Positions 21,888 to 33,416 of a stretch of 64,000 nt of DNA are shown in pieces; the first letter of the stretch is position 1, and each line of letters opens with the position of its first letter. Origin of the DNA: Evernia prunastri (taxonomy: Eukaryota > Ascomycota > Lecanoromycetes > Lecanorales > Parmeliaceae). The translations under genes and the position numbers were made by a program. The DNA is taken from positions 124,001 to 188,000 of the forward strand of contig NKYR01000017.1 of assembly GCA_003184365.1 (NCBI GenBank). The letters run 5' to 3'. Under the pieces are notes generated by a model. It was not told where the DNA came from. It did not search any database and saw only the letters and a program-made list of their open reading frames with translations.

Positions 21888-23138
21888 TCATTTTTTCGGG
21901 AGCTCTGCCTGCTTCAGCAACCGCAAAATGTCTGACACCAAATACAGACTCCCGGCAGCGACCATTGGACCCCCGTCGGCAATTTGCACAGCTAGTCGAA
22001 GAGCCTGTGCTAGATTCCCGGACAAGGTCTGAGAACGATCTGAAACGCCCAGAACCCGTGCTGCGTCCAGTATGCTATCCGCTTCTTCTGGGCGGACCCA
22101 TGGCATACCGTCCACGGAGCCAATTTCGACAGCAATGAGGTTATCTCCTGATTTCAGGAGGAAACATAGCAGTTCTTGAACATCTTTCCCCTTTGACATT
22201 GCAATCATCCAGGTCACAGGGCGATGCTTGTCACGTAATCTCTGATCTACGTAACTCCCTAGAACCTCAGCGGACTGGCTATTGTGAGCCCCATCAAGGA
22301 GGATCTCCCGTTCATTGCTAACCAAGGACTTGATATTGAGATGCTGCAAACGGCCAGGCCAGACAGCATTCGCGACTGAAGGCAACAGCTGGAACGGGTC
22401 CAATGATGGATAGAAATGTGAAAGCACTTCCTTGATAGCTTCGAACGCCAAAAGTAGATTCATCTGCTGATGATCCATGAGTCCTTCCTTGGCCACGACA
22501 TTCCATACTTGACTGCCTGAATTTGTGTCTTGGGGAACGAGAAGTAACGAGGCAGCCCCAAGTTTTGCTGCGTTTCTCTTCAGAACCTCGAGGACTCCCG
22601 TGGCATTGGTTCCGTCCGCGATGCAGTGCACACCTTTTTTCATGATGCCTGCCTTGTGCGACGCGATCTCTTCCAAGGTGCTTCCAAGGAAAGAATGATG
22701 GTCTTTACCTATTTTGGTGATCACCGTGACTGCTGGATGTTGGAGGACATTCGTTGCATCACTTCGGCCACCCAAACCAACTTCGACAACGCCGATCTCT
22801 ACGCTCTCTCGATTGAATATTTCGAATGCTGTAGCGGTCAAGATTTCGAATTCGGAAGCCCTAATGCCCTCGCTTTGATCTCTCCTCTTCACAACAGCCT
22901 CGACTTCGCGGAAAAAATCCTCATCCACGCCTTCCTCATTGATGGTGACGCAGTCCCATCTATCAATCAGATGTGGAGACGTGAAACGACCACAATTGAT
23001 ATTGCCAGCACTTAGCATTGCCGAAGCATAGGCACATACAGAACCCTTGCCATTAGTGCCTGCAACATGTATTGCGTGCCAGGGGATAGGTGTGTCTTTC
23101 AGAAGTCGAGCGATCCGCGCAAGCCCCAATTCGATCAT
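21888..23138 (-). CDS. FOL3: Dihydrofolate synthetase
   Basis: This ATP-dependent ligase adds glutamate to dihydropteroate to make dihydrofolate, the last step unique to de novo folate synthesis. It is a single exon of 416 residues, close to yeast Fol3 (about 427). Visible motifs: MIELGLARIARLL start, the P-loop HVAGTNGKGSVCAYASAML, FTSPHLIDRWDCVTIN, SEFEILTATAFEIF, VVEVGLGGRSDATNVL, KIGKDHHSFLGSTLEEIASH, the Mur-ligase C-domain WPGRLQHL and LLDGAHNSQSA, and the tail MPWVRPEE. The GMPW signature is shared with Fol3 rather than with folylpolyglutamate synthase Met7. It starts 468 bp from the divergent gene at 23606. Confidence in function is high. Confidence 0.9.
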   Translation of the reverse strand: MIELGLARIARLLKDTPIPWHAIHVAGTNGKGSVCAYASAMLSAGNINCGRFTSPHLIDRWDCVTINEEGVDEDFFREVEAVVKRRDQSEGIRASEFEILTATAFEIFNRESVEIGVVEVGLGGRSDATNVLQHPAVTVITKIGKDHHSFLGSTLEEIASHKAGIMKKGVHCIADGTNATGVLEVLKRNAAKLGAASLLLVPQDTNSGSQVWNVVAKEGLMDHQQMNLLLAFEAIKEVLSHFYPSLDPFQLLPSVANAVWPGRLQHLNIKSLVSNEREILLDGAHNSQSAEVLGSYVDQRLRDKHRPVTWMIAMSKGKDVQELLCFLLKSGDNLIAVEIGSVDGMPWVRPEEADSILDAARVLGVSDRSQTLSGNLAQALRLAVQIADGGPMVAAGSLYLVSDILRLLKQAELPKK

Positions 23139-23605
23139 GGCAGAAGTGATGCCATGGTTGAGATCGTGAAATATTCAGCTCTGTATGTATCAAATTCCTC
23201 GGACTCATGTTATGTACGCCCATGATCTCCGTTCGAGGCTCAAGCCCGGGTCGCGTAAACGCCAGCCCTACCAGTGACCGCTAGCTCGCTTCCCTTCCGC
23301 CTGCACCTCAGTTGCCCTTAGTCGCAACTCGTAAAGCTCATCTGTTGCTCATCTTGATGTAAATACTCCGTGAATATCACAGACTATCTTGGATCGCATT
23401 CGAGGAGTCGATCTTTGCCTCATTGGGAGCTTCGCGCTCTCTCGCGCGATGGGTTTACGGTACGTTCACAAACTCTTGATTGTCGCGGTGCTTGTTTGCG
23501 CCTGCGTTTATCTTTCGCGTGCTTAGCTGCCTCGTCACCTTATGCTTATGCATTCACAATTCAAGGCACGAATCTTATGCTAATCAATCTTCATCCTGAA
23601 ACAGT
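23139..23605. other. Divergent promoter region FOL3 / gene at 23606
   Basis: No gene of its own is supported. A CTGAAACAG acceptor-like site just before 23606 leaves open a 5' non-coding or short coding exon for the right-hand gene. Confidence 0.4.
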
Positions 23606-25057
23606 ATGTTTTGCGAGCCTGACGCCGTCGACACCAAGGCGACTGTCAAATCAGATCCTACGGCCGCGGCGCGATCAGCCATACGACGCCAACGCACCGT
23701 TAGATACAGCCCAGGCATTCGCGATCATCAAACAACCCTTTCCGCACCGTTGTCCCATAGCCAGAATCGATCCCAGGGTCCCATGCGAGTGCTAGCGGAT
23801 CGCCGTTCACTGCTCGAAGACATTCGCCGACAAGATCGAAACGCCAATTCCTCGATACCTAGTCCTCTCAATACTCAAGGTGTCGAAGCAGAGGCAGACC
23901 TAGCCCATTCTGAAGCGAGCCAGCGCAGTCGCCTTGAGAGCGGGCGCGCACTGCTGAGGGATGCGCTGAGCTACGAGCGCCCTGGCCGGCGCATGAGGAT
24001 CTCTCGACAGACAACATTTTCCGAAGCTCCGGCAGCGACAGTCCTTTGGCGGCCAATTGGCACTCAGGACACTGACGAACCACACTCAATGCCCAGGGCA
24101 GGCGAAACAAGGTTGCCACCTCCACGATATTTGCCAACACCCCCTCACACGTCAGGTGACACGTCGAATCGTTCCGCTCTACATGATCCCTCTCTGCCTT
24201 TGGGTTCTGCCTTGCTCACTCCTAGATTTGCACCTGCTCACAGGCTGAATGGCCAGGACGAAGCTCGAGCTAACGCTGTGCGCGATGAAATCCTGGCAAG
24301 GCTCTGGTCAAGAATGGCGGAAATGATGGATAGCGGTGAGCGCGATAACATTGCAAGACATGCTGCTCAGATTGCTAGATTGAGGGATGTCGACCAAGAC
24401 GAGCTTACATCTGAGGTACGCGAACTAGAAGCAGCGTATCTAGATTTGGTCGAGACGCGTTTGGAGACGATGCGCAGGGTAAGAGACCACGACTTGGCTG
24501 AGCTTCCTCGTCGACGTCGGATGAGTCGTCCTATCCAAGCAATGTCAAGACCTGCACGTAGGCACCGTCATCAAAACAATCTTGACGGCCTTGGTGACAG
24601 GGACCGAAGCTTCAGTCCCGACGACGCCCAATGGGAGACTATGCTGGCAACCATACCACCGGACGAAAGGGTCCCTAGCGCCCAGTCTTCGTTCACGTCC
24701 GCGACGGCGTCGTCGACTTCATCCTATGGGACTATGCTTACAGCGCCTTCCACTGATATTGAAGCATGTCCCATGGAATACGGCGACTCCGAGGACGATA
24801 CTTTTGACGTATTTGATGCGCAAGTTGCACAGGTTGAGAGCCAAGCCAATCGGATCGAAGCACTATCTCAGAGACTCGACCAGCAGCAATATCAGGGCGA
24901 GTATCTTGCAAGGCGCAGACGAATGCTAGAGCAAGAACAATTGCAGCAGATGGAGGCCAATATACACAGACTGGAGAGACAATTTTCCGAAGAACGCCCA
25001 GTTGCCGCAGGACGACATGTCAGCACGGGTGCGCGCACAGGTCGAGAGAGACTTTGA
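23606..25057 (+). CDS. Uncharacterised fungal protein with basic and acidic low-complexity parts
   Basis: An intronless frame of 483 residues. It has a short SAIRRQRTVRYSP block near residue 30, a Ser/Arg-rich part, a charged helical section (RDEILARLWSRMAEMM, then long Glu/Arg-rich helices) and the motif DDAQWETMLATIPPDERVPS followed by SSFTSATAS. An acidic patch and a Gln/Arg-rich coiled coil end the protein. I have seen similar blocks in many filamentous ascomycete proteins without an assigned role. No membrane segment is seen. A regulatory or nuclear role is only a guess. The start is the ATG just after an acceptor-like CAG, so an upstream exon cannot be excluded. Confidence 0.7.
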   Translation: MFCEPDAVDTKATVKSDPTAAARSAIRRQRTVRYSPGIRDHQTTLSAPLSHSQNRSQGPMRVLADRRSLLEDIRRQDRNANSSIPSPLNTQGVEAEADLAHSEASQRSRLESGRALLRDALSYERPGRRMRISRQTTFSEAPAATVLWRPIGTQDTDEPHSMPRAGETRLPPPRYLPTPPHTSGDTSNRSALHDPSLPLGSALLTPRFAPAHRLNGQDEARANAVRDEILARLWSRMAEMMDSGERDNIARHAAQIARLRDVDQDELTSEVRELEAAYLDLVETRLETMRRVRDHDLAELPRRRRMSRPIQAMSRPARRHRHQNNLDGLGDRDRSFSPDDAQWETMLATIPPDERVPSAQSSFTSATASSTSSYGTMLTAPSTDIEACPMEYGDSEDDTFDVFDAQVAQVESQANRIEALSQRLDQQQYQGEYLARRRRMLEQEQLQQMEANIHRLERQFSEERPVAAGRHVSTGARTGRERL

Positions 25058-25549
25058 GATGGATGCGATGGATCTACGTCAAAATCAGTAATCCTTGCAC
25101 CGGCATATCCATTAGAATCGTCTCACAAAAGCAATTGCCCCTATGAGGAAGGAGCTCTTAAAATCGCGCCGGTGGTTGCTTCGCTTGGCGAGTTTATTCG
25201 CCTTTCTTTCGACGTCTCCCTATGTTCCTATTCCCATGCGCAAATTCTTGCTGGGTATCTTTTGTTTCGCCGCCTTTTCTTTCGAGCGACTTGGGTAGCA
25301 AGCAAACCTAGCCGCCTATACTTGGTTCACCAAGACAGTCCGTGCCTCGAAGCATGGAAACTTCATCTCAAAGCGTTTTACTATACAATGTATTATACTT
25401 GCGGATCGAAATCGAGGCAGCTTTCGGCTCAGCGGTTGAGGTGCAGAAGATGGATTTATCAATTATCACTTCGACTACACAGCCGTCGAAATGATTTGAG
25501 TCTCATCCACTCAAGAATCCACCTTTACAGTATCGGGATCTCGGTTTCC
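25058..25549. other. Intergenic stretch, no gene seen
   Basis: 3' ends of two convergent genes. A plus-strand frame (25172-25744) runs through here into the kinase gene on the other strand and looks random. Confidence 0.4.
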
Positions 25550-26420
25550 TCAGGGGTGCCAACTCTCATCTTCTTTACTAATTATCATTTCTTGGACCTC
25601 CAGTCTCTGATCCACAATCTGCTTCCCATTGACCAGATCGATCTCATCAGCCCTGTTACTTGCCTCCGTCTCATCCTTTACGATGCCAGCCGCGACATGC
25701 CTTGCCACCAATCGTCTTCTTGCCGTCTCAAAGTCCACCTCTAGGAACCATAGCTCGTCCATCATCTCTGCGGCCTCTTTCCACAGTCCTTGATTCAAGC
25801 TCAAATAGTTCCCTTCTAGAATTACAATTCTTGCTGTGGGATGTATTGGAACGTCATCAGCAATTGGATCTTTGATGGCGTGATCGAATGACGGTGCATA
25901 GACCGTTTTTGATTCCGGCAGAAGCGGTTGTCGCAGTCTTTTGACCAGCTCGAGAAACGCTTTGTCATCGAATGTAAACGCTGCCCCTCGGCGATGATGG
26001 GCTGTCGTAGGGTCGGGCATTGCTGACAACTGGGCGCGGGAAAGATGATAGCCGTCCATAGGGACTGATGCTGCAATGGGAGTGGAAGCGCAGCCTGGGG
26101 CTTCCTCCTTGTGAATAGTGTTGATCCCCTGTGACACGAGTTTTGCAAGAGCTGTTTTGCCTACAGTGCTTATAAATGACAGGCATAAGCAGGAAAGCAT
26201 GATGAGAAGAGTATGAACACAGAAGGCGATAGCTAATGATCTGAGATTGCGTACCTGAGCCAGGAATACCAGATACTGCTATGAGAAGGCGTTTTGAAGT
26301 TGGTGTTGCTTTGTATTTGACTTGGAATGGTCACGATTATGGCTAGATGAAATGGGTGCTGACGTTGGGTCGATGCTCACTCCAAGTTTGCCGGACCAAC
26401 CTATTCACCTGCTCCTCCAT
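25550..26420 (-). CDS. P-loop kinase of the phosphoribulokinase/uridine kinase family (YFH7-like)
   Basis: Exons 26420-26381, 26320-26255 and 26160-25550 give 238 residues. The Walker A motif GIPGSGKT (residues 31-38) is split by the second intron. The rest follows the family: PMDGYHLSRAQL with the Asp of the substrate lid, RRGAAFTFD, VYAPSFDHAIKDP, VILEGNYLSL (Walker B-like Glu), then the RRRLVARHVAAGI lid helix. Yeast Yfh7 has the same layout but its substrate is unknown. The Pro/Gly-rich P-loop with a nearby YKATPTSKR start argues for a soluble cytosolic enzyme. The gene is orientated with its 3' end toward the uncharacterised gene at 23606. Confidence 0.8.
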
Positions 26421-26779
26421 ACTGATGGAAATGTGCTTTTTGATCGAGGGTTGATTATGGACAAAAGTACTAGTACCTTATTCTAGAAGCGAGATAGCAA
26501 GTGAAGAGTGAATTAAAGTACATTTATACGATTTATTAGTCGCCATGAACCAAAGACCAATGATGTATGTTTCAGCCCCTCCAGCCTTCCTGTAACGTAA
26601 GATTGACAAATACTGCAATACGAGTAATTAAAATGACGTGAAATTGGTTTATTATTGCTAGTACAATTAGTGCGCAAAGAGCAAAAAGGTCCATCTTCAT
26701 GTATGATATGCACTGTATGCACTCTAATTTCTTGAAGGCTTGGCGCATTACTTCAACCAGAAAGAGGTAAGACCATGTG
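26421..26779. other. Intergenic stretch, no gene seen
   Basis: 3' flank of the ABC1-family gene and promoter of the P-loop kinase gene. It is A/T-rich and holds nothing else that I can support. Confidence 0.45.
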
Positions 26780-29095
26780 CTACACATTTGCGATTGGTCG
26801 TGCAACACGTCGAAACGAGATGTAATATTCGTATAGAGAGAGCTTGACTTCCACCCTCACGAAAGACGCCCAAGCCCCGAGGAGCCGAAAGAGATTAGAC
26901 GGCCACAAGATACTGCCGGTCTGGCTAATGATTTCCACTTGCTCCTGCAACACTGTCTTACTGCAGTAGTGAGCTAAAATCATGAAATTCCGTACAGGAC
27001 CTTCTCGAGTGTGCAAATTCTCGTCGAGGCTACGAGCTTCACAGAGTCAGCAAGCCACTTGCAGCACGTTGGACGAGTGCTCCAAAGACATACTGAGATC
27101 GTTTGTCTTCAAGATCAAAAGAATGATCCGCGGAACTCTGCTCAAAAGTTGGACCAGCTGGCTTCCGTCAGCATTCATATTCTCCATCTCAAGACGTCCA
27201 CAATTAAATCACCTCCTGCAACATGCCTTCTCCCATGGCATCAGAGATTTGCTCCTTTTCTCTATCTGACCTTGTCGACACTACTGATGTAGTGGCAGTC
27301 GTGTAGTCTCTCCCAGTAATTGCACTCGCAAACAGGGGAAATTGATCATCGGTGATTCCCGCAACGTCATACGCATATTTGCGCATACCAACTTCGTCAG
27401 CATCTATGACCGCAAGCCAAAGCTTTGCATAGTCTCGCCGAAGCTGCTTTGGGATGTCTCTATAGAGTCCTGTTGTATTTCTGTAGGTCAGCACTACGCT
27501 TTCAGGGGGAGCACGGGAGTCCCGAGACAATGTCTCGGTGCTCCCGATTGGCTTGGACAAAGGTATGATAGGCCAGGGAAGTACGAACCATGATCATAGA
27601 GTATGATATCAAAATTAGGCTTCCTCCGATCGTTATTCTTGCGTATCGCAATGTTTCCACCATGCTACGCAAATTTCCGGAGTCAGCAGTGCTTCCGCAA
27701 GCTAAAACCCTGAGTTATAAACCAGGTCTGAGTAGCAAGGTAAACCTTTTGCTCCGCATTGTGTCTCTTGACTCAGGTTGTGGTAGCAAACAAATCAAGA
27801 TCACTGGGAAAGGTACGAACCGGATCACAATGGAGAGGAGTGTCTCCAAAAATCATCTCGTTGAATATATGTGCCAAGGCCGCAGAGACCTCGTCTCGAT
27901 CAATGCAGTTGGAGTCAAGATAGCCCAGATCGTCAGTCCTGTGACCAGATACGTTTTCCATAACTAGAATCCGTCTTATACCCCATATAACATTAGGTAC
28001 TACCAGAGGTGAGTCGTGTATCTTGGAGAAGTACTCCTTCGTACGCAACGCATTTCTCCCCTCCAGAGCAAAGTCCAGTTCTAGGGGAAGAGAGGACTCC
28101 ATCTCGTTCGAAAGCCATTCAAGGTCATATTCAGGAAAAAAGTACTTGACTATTGAAAATGTTGTCCGTGTCAAAAATAGGTCAAGCGGTACCCATTCTT
28201 GCAAAGATGGGTGTTGTACTTTCACGGCGACCTTCTGGCCAGTGCCTTTTACAGTTGCCAGGTGAACTTGTGCGAGTGACGCTGCACCGATAGGTATTTT
28301 CGCAAAGTGGTCGAAATGTTCGTCAAGTGGCGACCCCGTGTCCTTTAAAACCATGGCTGCAATCGCATCGTAAGATGACACCGGACAATGGTCTTGTAGC
28401 GATACAAACGTTGTAGTCCATTCTTCCGGAAGCAAATAATTCATGCTACTCAGATGCTGCCCCAATTTAATGAATATTGAGCCATTTCGCTCTAGAACGC
28501 CCAGTGTACGTTCCGCACATCTTTTATGGCATGCCTTCAGCGCCTCTGGCCAGCCATCCCCATCTTCTTCTTTAGATTTCAAGGTACGTTGGTAGCTATG
28601 ACATCTGTGTCAGCTGCACATCCTAGCATTGCTGAAAGTGCCCAGATAACAGAGAATACCATACTCTCTGAGGCATCGGACAAGCGCATAAAACACACGT
28701 AAAGTCCTATTCACTGCCACATATCTATGATTTGCATCGTCGGAAAATGCCCATATTGCTCCAATGGCAAGTATGGCGACGAAAACTCCACGCCTCTTCC
28801 CCTTTGATACTAGAATCTTTTCCCTCTTAGAGCCGTTCAATGTGGCTCCGTTGGACGGAGAGCTACTTGATATAGACCTTTCCACCTTCAAAGTTTTCAA
28901 CACGGCGCCCTCGTACGAGCTTCGTCGGCATTTGGAGGGACACGGCGCAGAGACCCCGGTCCATGCAGGCGATCTTCCAGTATTCGTTGTGTAAGCGGCC
29001 GAGTGTGTAACTGGATTTTGTCTGCTTCTCATACATCTATTGCACGTCCAGGAGCCAGTCTTGGCGATCTCAGTTACCCATCTGAGACCCCTCAT
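26780..29095 (-). CDS. MCP2: Mitochondrial ABC1/ADCK-family atypical kinase (Mcp2/Cqd2-like)
   Basis: ABC1-family proteins of mitochondria influence coenzyme Q and phospholipid distribution; yeast Mcp2 (Cqd2) is the nearest by motif. Exons: 29095-28665, 28595-27821, 27664-27589, 27469-27213, 27157-27094 and 27036-26780, giving 619 residues. The N-terminal 80 residues are basic, fitting a presequence. A hydrophobic helix follows (GVFVAILAIGAIWAF). Signature motifs: IFIKLGQHLSSMNYLLPEEW (KxGQ), PIGAASLAQVHLA, VAVKVQHP, LELDFALEGRNA (ExD), HCDPHGGNIAI and the DHG metal-binding site in YDHGLYRDIP. The C-terminus is helical. Introns of 119 and 156 bp flank the short 76 nt third exon. Confidence 0.87.
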
Positions 29096-29302
29096 TCTCT
29101 GCTTACCGTGGTGGCACCATGGATTGTAGTACACGATATTGGGAGCATATTGTGCTCGATGTTTATTGTTAACCCATGCCAGAGAAAATGTTATCGATTC
29201 TGTGCGGAACAAATCCGCGTGCCAAACCCTCACCCAAACCGACAACGACAATGCTTATGCTTCTTCGCCATTAACAAATCTCAGCTTGATTTGGGTAGGG
29301 TC

Positions 29303-29585
29303 ATGAGTCCCAAGCCGTTAAGAGGCAAGCGTCTCTCAGAGACCAAGCTATCTAACAGTTTTAACAGCAGGTAAGTAGAGAGGTTACTTGAAGTCACGAC
29401 TATATCTGAACCGCAGACTTCATAGAACGCTCCTTGCGCCAATAGTAGCCTTCACAATGGCGGGTCTGCTCTTTGTCTATACTCGCTCATCGATCCATGC
29501 TGCTAAACGAAACGCGGAGCGCCACAGAACAGCAGATGTAGGCACATCTTGGAGTTTTGCTTCTCTGTCTTGCATCAAACCATGA
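29303..29585 (+). CDS. Small single-pass membrane protein, hypothetical
   Basis: Two exons, 29303-29370 and 29417-29585, give 78 residues. The 46 bp intron has a perfect GTAAGT donor, a CTGAA branch and a CCGCAG acceptor, and it joins two stretches that make sense together: a basic N-terminus (MSPKPLRGKRLSETKLS) and a helix (RTLLAPIVAFTMAGLLFVY) followed by a charged segment AAKRNAERHRTAD. I recall small fungal membrane proteins with this LHRTLLAPIVAFTMAGLLF pattern, but no function. The end is unsure: the final TSWSFASLSCIKP may be read-through of a further intron (donor GTAGGC at 29537). The gene is divergent from the ABC1-kinase gene, with 207 bp between starts. Confidence 0.5.
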
Positions 29586-30502
29586 GCTGCAGGACACTGT
29601 TCGGGAGCACAAAATTGCTCCTGTCCCTGAGACCTGTTTCATTATGCAGACTTCTTGCCTTGAGAGCGCAACTCTGACCTCGAAATGTACGTAGGGAGGG
29701 CAGATCAGTTGGTACAACGAGAATCAGCGACGTCATGGAGCTTTGGAGAAGCCGGAGGATTCTAGTTCAATCGTATAATTGATTTCAGCTACACAAGAAA
29801 AGACAAAGGAGGTATTAGGGAAGGGAAAACAGCAGTCCCTTGAAGATAAAGTTTTCAGAGCGAGGAAAGGCAAGGGCGACGATGGAGAATAGTGCGAATC
29901 GCTCTCCTCTCCAGACAGTCTATTACAGGTGGATAGTAGAGAGTGACGATAGGCCCACCATTCTCAACACGAGTATAAGGCTATGAAGGGTCCTGGTTCC
30001 AAATAAGTCAAGTCAATCTGTCACTAGGTTTTGAAGGCCGGCTGCTGCCACTCGGCGATCCATTGCTCATGGCGTTGATGCTCGGAGAGAAGGCAAATCA
30101 GTGGAAGAACTTTGAGAGAATGCGATAAGTTGAAGAGGTACAGAAACAATATCAGGAAGGAGCAGGACATGGTCCGTGCCACAGATCATAGGTTACTATC
30201 TAGCATCATTGAAGCATAGCTGTCCAGGATGACACGTACGTACACACCTTACTCATTCAACGCAGAACTAAGCGGATGCCCGCTTTTCCAAATCCTTTCC
30301 TATAACGACTCCTTGCGCCTTCAGACTAAGTCATTCAACAAGAAGGCCAGCCAGGCTTGCTTATTCTGGCAAATAAATTATGCTTTCAATTGCTCACTTT
30401 GAGAAAGCGTACGCTTTGATTTGCTGACCAAGCGAATCTATACGCATTCAATGCGAAAAGACTTATGAGTACCTTTGGCATGTGGTACGGAGAATGCCAA
30501 AT
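29586..30502. other. 0.9 kb stretch, no gene seen
   Basis: 3' flank of the carrier gene and of the small protein. Nothing coding on either strand has recognisable features. Confidence 0.45.
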
Positions 30503-31739
30503 TTATGAAATAGGCTGTCCAAGTGCACCCTCGTTTGGTTGATCGTCGTGCTGAAGTTGTAACATAGTCTTCTTAAGGTATTCAAATGTAAGGATTGTCG
30601 TCATGGCCGATGGTACAGCTCGTATCAAGTTGGTACCAAGTCCAGCATAAAAGCCCCGCCATCCTTCTTCCGTGAGAATAGTTTTGCAAGTCTGCACCGT
30701 ACCCCGATATCGCGTTTCGTTTACATCAGGTGAAATATATCCAGCTGGCGGCCGTCCGTGATTTCGTGGATCTGTTGAGCCTTCGCTCAAAGGCATTCCA
30801 TGTGACGCTAGCGTACTAGTTGATCTTTGCTGCGTTTGCAGACGAGTTCGAACAACCTCGTGGGGATAGGTGGCGGTGCTTGCACAGACTTTACTCAAGA
30901 AGACGGCCAAGGCCAAACCGTAGAAGTGGTGGCTGCGGTCCTCATCCGACTCCTTTTGCCCTTTCCCAATACCCGTGAACTTCTCCTTGAAGACTTCATA
31001 CAGAGGAAACTGTATTGCCACGTGAGTCAACCCAAGCAAAGCTGGCGTAAGACCCGAATAGAAAGATAAAAGGCCTTCTGTGCGGTACATGACCCTCGCG
31101 GCATCCCAGGTATTTTTGTAATGCCAAGGAGCTTTTGAGTGGTTGGTTGCTATTCTCGAGCTTGACTGAGACATGAGCCTCGTCTTGATGACCCAGATGG
31201 GATTGGTCGCCATAGTCGAGCATGCTCCTCCACTAAGCGAAGCGTACACGTTTGCGAGAAACCAGTTGTCTAAGTACAATGCATCGGTGAGCTGATTTCC
31301 GGGCTCACTGATGGAATGACTCACCTGTTCTTGTCCTGAAGAAAGCCTGCGCTTTGTTGTACACTGTCAGATAGACAGCCCAGGTCGGCACGTAGCCTAA
31401 AAGCATTGGTCCGAGCCCTCGATACATGCCTCGAAGGCCTTCCTCATTCCAAATGGTAGCAGCAGTCCCATGGACGCCCCGGTATGCAGCAGTCGTAATC
31501 TTGACCCCATTCTTTGAAGCTCGAAAACCGCCTTGGGCTTGTAGTTTGGTTTTGATCACATCCAACGGACAGCTCACAAGCCCCGAAACAGCACCAGCAA
31601 GACCCCCGGATATTGGGACTACATAGGCTTCCGGTATTCTTCTTACCCAGCGCTCGAGACGGGTCTTGGGCGGGCTCGATGTTTCGTTCCCAATACTTTC
31701 AGCAGCGATTGAAGAGCTGTGATTCCGATCAAAGGACAT
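30503..31739 (-). CDS. Mitochondrial carrier, NAD+ transporter type (Ndt1/Yia6-like)
   Basis: A six-helix carrier of the inner mitochondrial membrane. Exons 31739-31325 and 31269-30503 give 393 residues. It has three repeats, each with a PX[DE]XX[KR] signature: SCPLDVIKTKLQAQG, TNPIWVIKTRLMSQ and TYPHEVVRTRLQTQ. The unusual second signature (PIWVIKTR with Trp at the usual acidic place) and the order of loops match the yeast NAD+ transporter and the related pyrimidine-nucleotide group. A Ser-rich loop lies between the fifth and sixth helices. The start at 31739 is the first ATG in frame; the frame stays open further upstream to 31805, so a longer N-terminus with another exon is possible. It shares a 448 bp promoter with divergent QCR7. 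Confidence 0.83.
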
Positions 31740-32187
31740 CTCTGGGAAGTCAGAGGCTGGAGGACGGCTCAACAAGGCATCGGGCAGGAGATAGTCGTTG
31801 ATCACTGGCAGTCAACCCTGCGGTAAGATTTCAACGATTTGGCCGCTTCATCCCGATTGAGGGCATTAGGGAGGATGCTCGTGATCTACAGATTGCGGTG
31901 AGCAGGCTAGGCTCGAGCCTTTTGATTATCGCTAATTGTCGAGCGATGAAGGCACACTTTGAGGAATAATACTTGCTCGGGTTGCTGTTCTCGGCCGCAC
32001 AAGCATATTTACTCGAAGCGGTGCGGCGGGTCGGTCTAAAAGGCGCCGGCGCTAAAAAGGAAACCACGGTAGAATGCCCGAAATTTGTAAGTACCTACAG
32101 AATACGCAGCCTCCAATCTCCATTATCCCATTTCCTCAGGTTCATTCTCTAGATCAAAGCTCAACCCAACAATTTTAGTCGGCAATC
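31740..32187. promoter_or_regulatory. Shared promoter of the carrier gene and QCR7
   Basis: The region lies between two divergent genes for mitochondrial inner-membrane proteins. No separate gene is seen. Co-regulation is an inference from the head-to-head layout. Confidence 0.4.
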
Positions 32188-32803
32188 ATGTCGGCACCAT
32201 CGCTCGCAGGGTATATCATGAAGAGACCATGGTTAAAACGCTGGATGATGCCATTGGCCAATTGGTACGCCGATGCTGCGGGATACAGGAAGCTCGGCCT
32301 CAGGTAATCAAGCATTCATTTCACCCGTGAATTGGAACGGCGCAACTTCTATTGTCTTTTGTATCGAAGCTTTACATTACAACGCTGGGGATTTTATCGG
32401 AGAGCGCGAGCTGACAGAGGGATTTAAGGGCCGACGATCTCATCCCCGAAGAGTCTGATACAGTTCTACTCGCCTTGAAACGGTTACCTCCCAAGGAAGC
32501 ATACGACCGCGTCTTTCGACTTCGAAGAGCTTTCCAGGTGTGTTAGGATGACATCTATCGCTCTGTTGATGGTCCTCAGGCTGCTGACATGTCTAAGTGC
32601 TCCCTTGCCCATCAATTGCTGCCTAAGGATCAGCAAACGAAACCGGAGGAGGTGAATTACCCTCGCATCTTTTATAGTCCGCATCGCAGGCTTATGATCC
32701 GTAGGACTACGCATACCTTTCACCTATCATCAAAGAAATCGAGGCGGAATCGAGGGAGCGCGATGACCTGGAAGCTATGGTCATCAGCAAGAGAAAGAAG
32801 TGA
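32188..32803 (+). CDS. QCR7: Cytochrome bc1 complex subunit 7
   Basis: A matrix-side subunit of respiratory complex III needed for its assembly. Exons 32188-32303, 32429-32537, 32598-32651 and 32705-32803 give 125 residues, the family length. Recognisable blocks are MKRPWLKRWMMPLANWY, AAGYRKLGL then RADDLIPEES, YDRVFRLRRAFQ, CSLAHQLLP, YLSPIIKEIEAESRERDDLE. Introns are 125, 60 and 53 bp. The first exon ends after the AAGYRKLGL block and the GT donor, TTTAAG acceptor and codon completion are all consistent. There is no cleavable presequence, as usual for this subunit. Confidence 0.92.
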
Positions 32804-33416
32804 AGGAAGCAAAGGTTTAATGACCAGTCACACTTGGGGTGCTGCATCTGCACACTGTTCTTGCTGTGCGAGAGTCACTATTGTTCTACTGTACATAGGC
32901 GAGACAAAACCAAGCGCAATTGCATTTCCCCCCCGGAGTCTTTCCTGCATCTATCGCCAAGTAGCAATGCCAATATCAATGTGACAGTACTATGGCACGC
33001 GGGAGATCAACATTTATGAAAGGTCTCGTGTGATGGTAGAAGTTGGAAGGGAGATATCTGCAAACCGTTACCGAAAATCAGGGGCGTATGTCCTCTGTGT
33101 CGATGCCTCGAGTCTTCGAATCATCGTGAGTACTAGTGTTTTGCGGCCATAACTTAGGAATTTTCGTGCTTACTGGAGCGAGCAGTCTTCTCCCATGGTT
33201 TCGTGTGGATCATTGTCGTTCTTCTACTTCACGTGAAGCGCTGGGGGTATTTGCTGGTCTTAGTTCTCAACCTCGTACTCTTTCCAGGCTGCAGCTTTAA
33301 GCCATGAAAGCTTCCAGAATTGCTACTGTTATTGTTATACGCAATTCAGAGATGATGACCACGAACTGATACAATATTGCAGAATCCCATGTCACTGACA
33401 AGACCTGCAAGACCGT
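32804..33416. other. Intergenic stretch, no gene seen
   Basis: Convergent 3' ends of QCR7 and the DNA glycosylase gene. The frame at 32834-33019 looks random. Confidence 0.45.
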
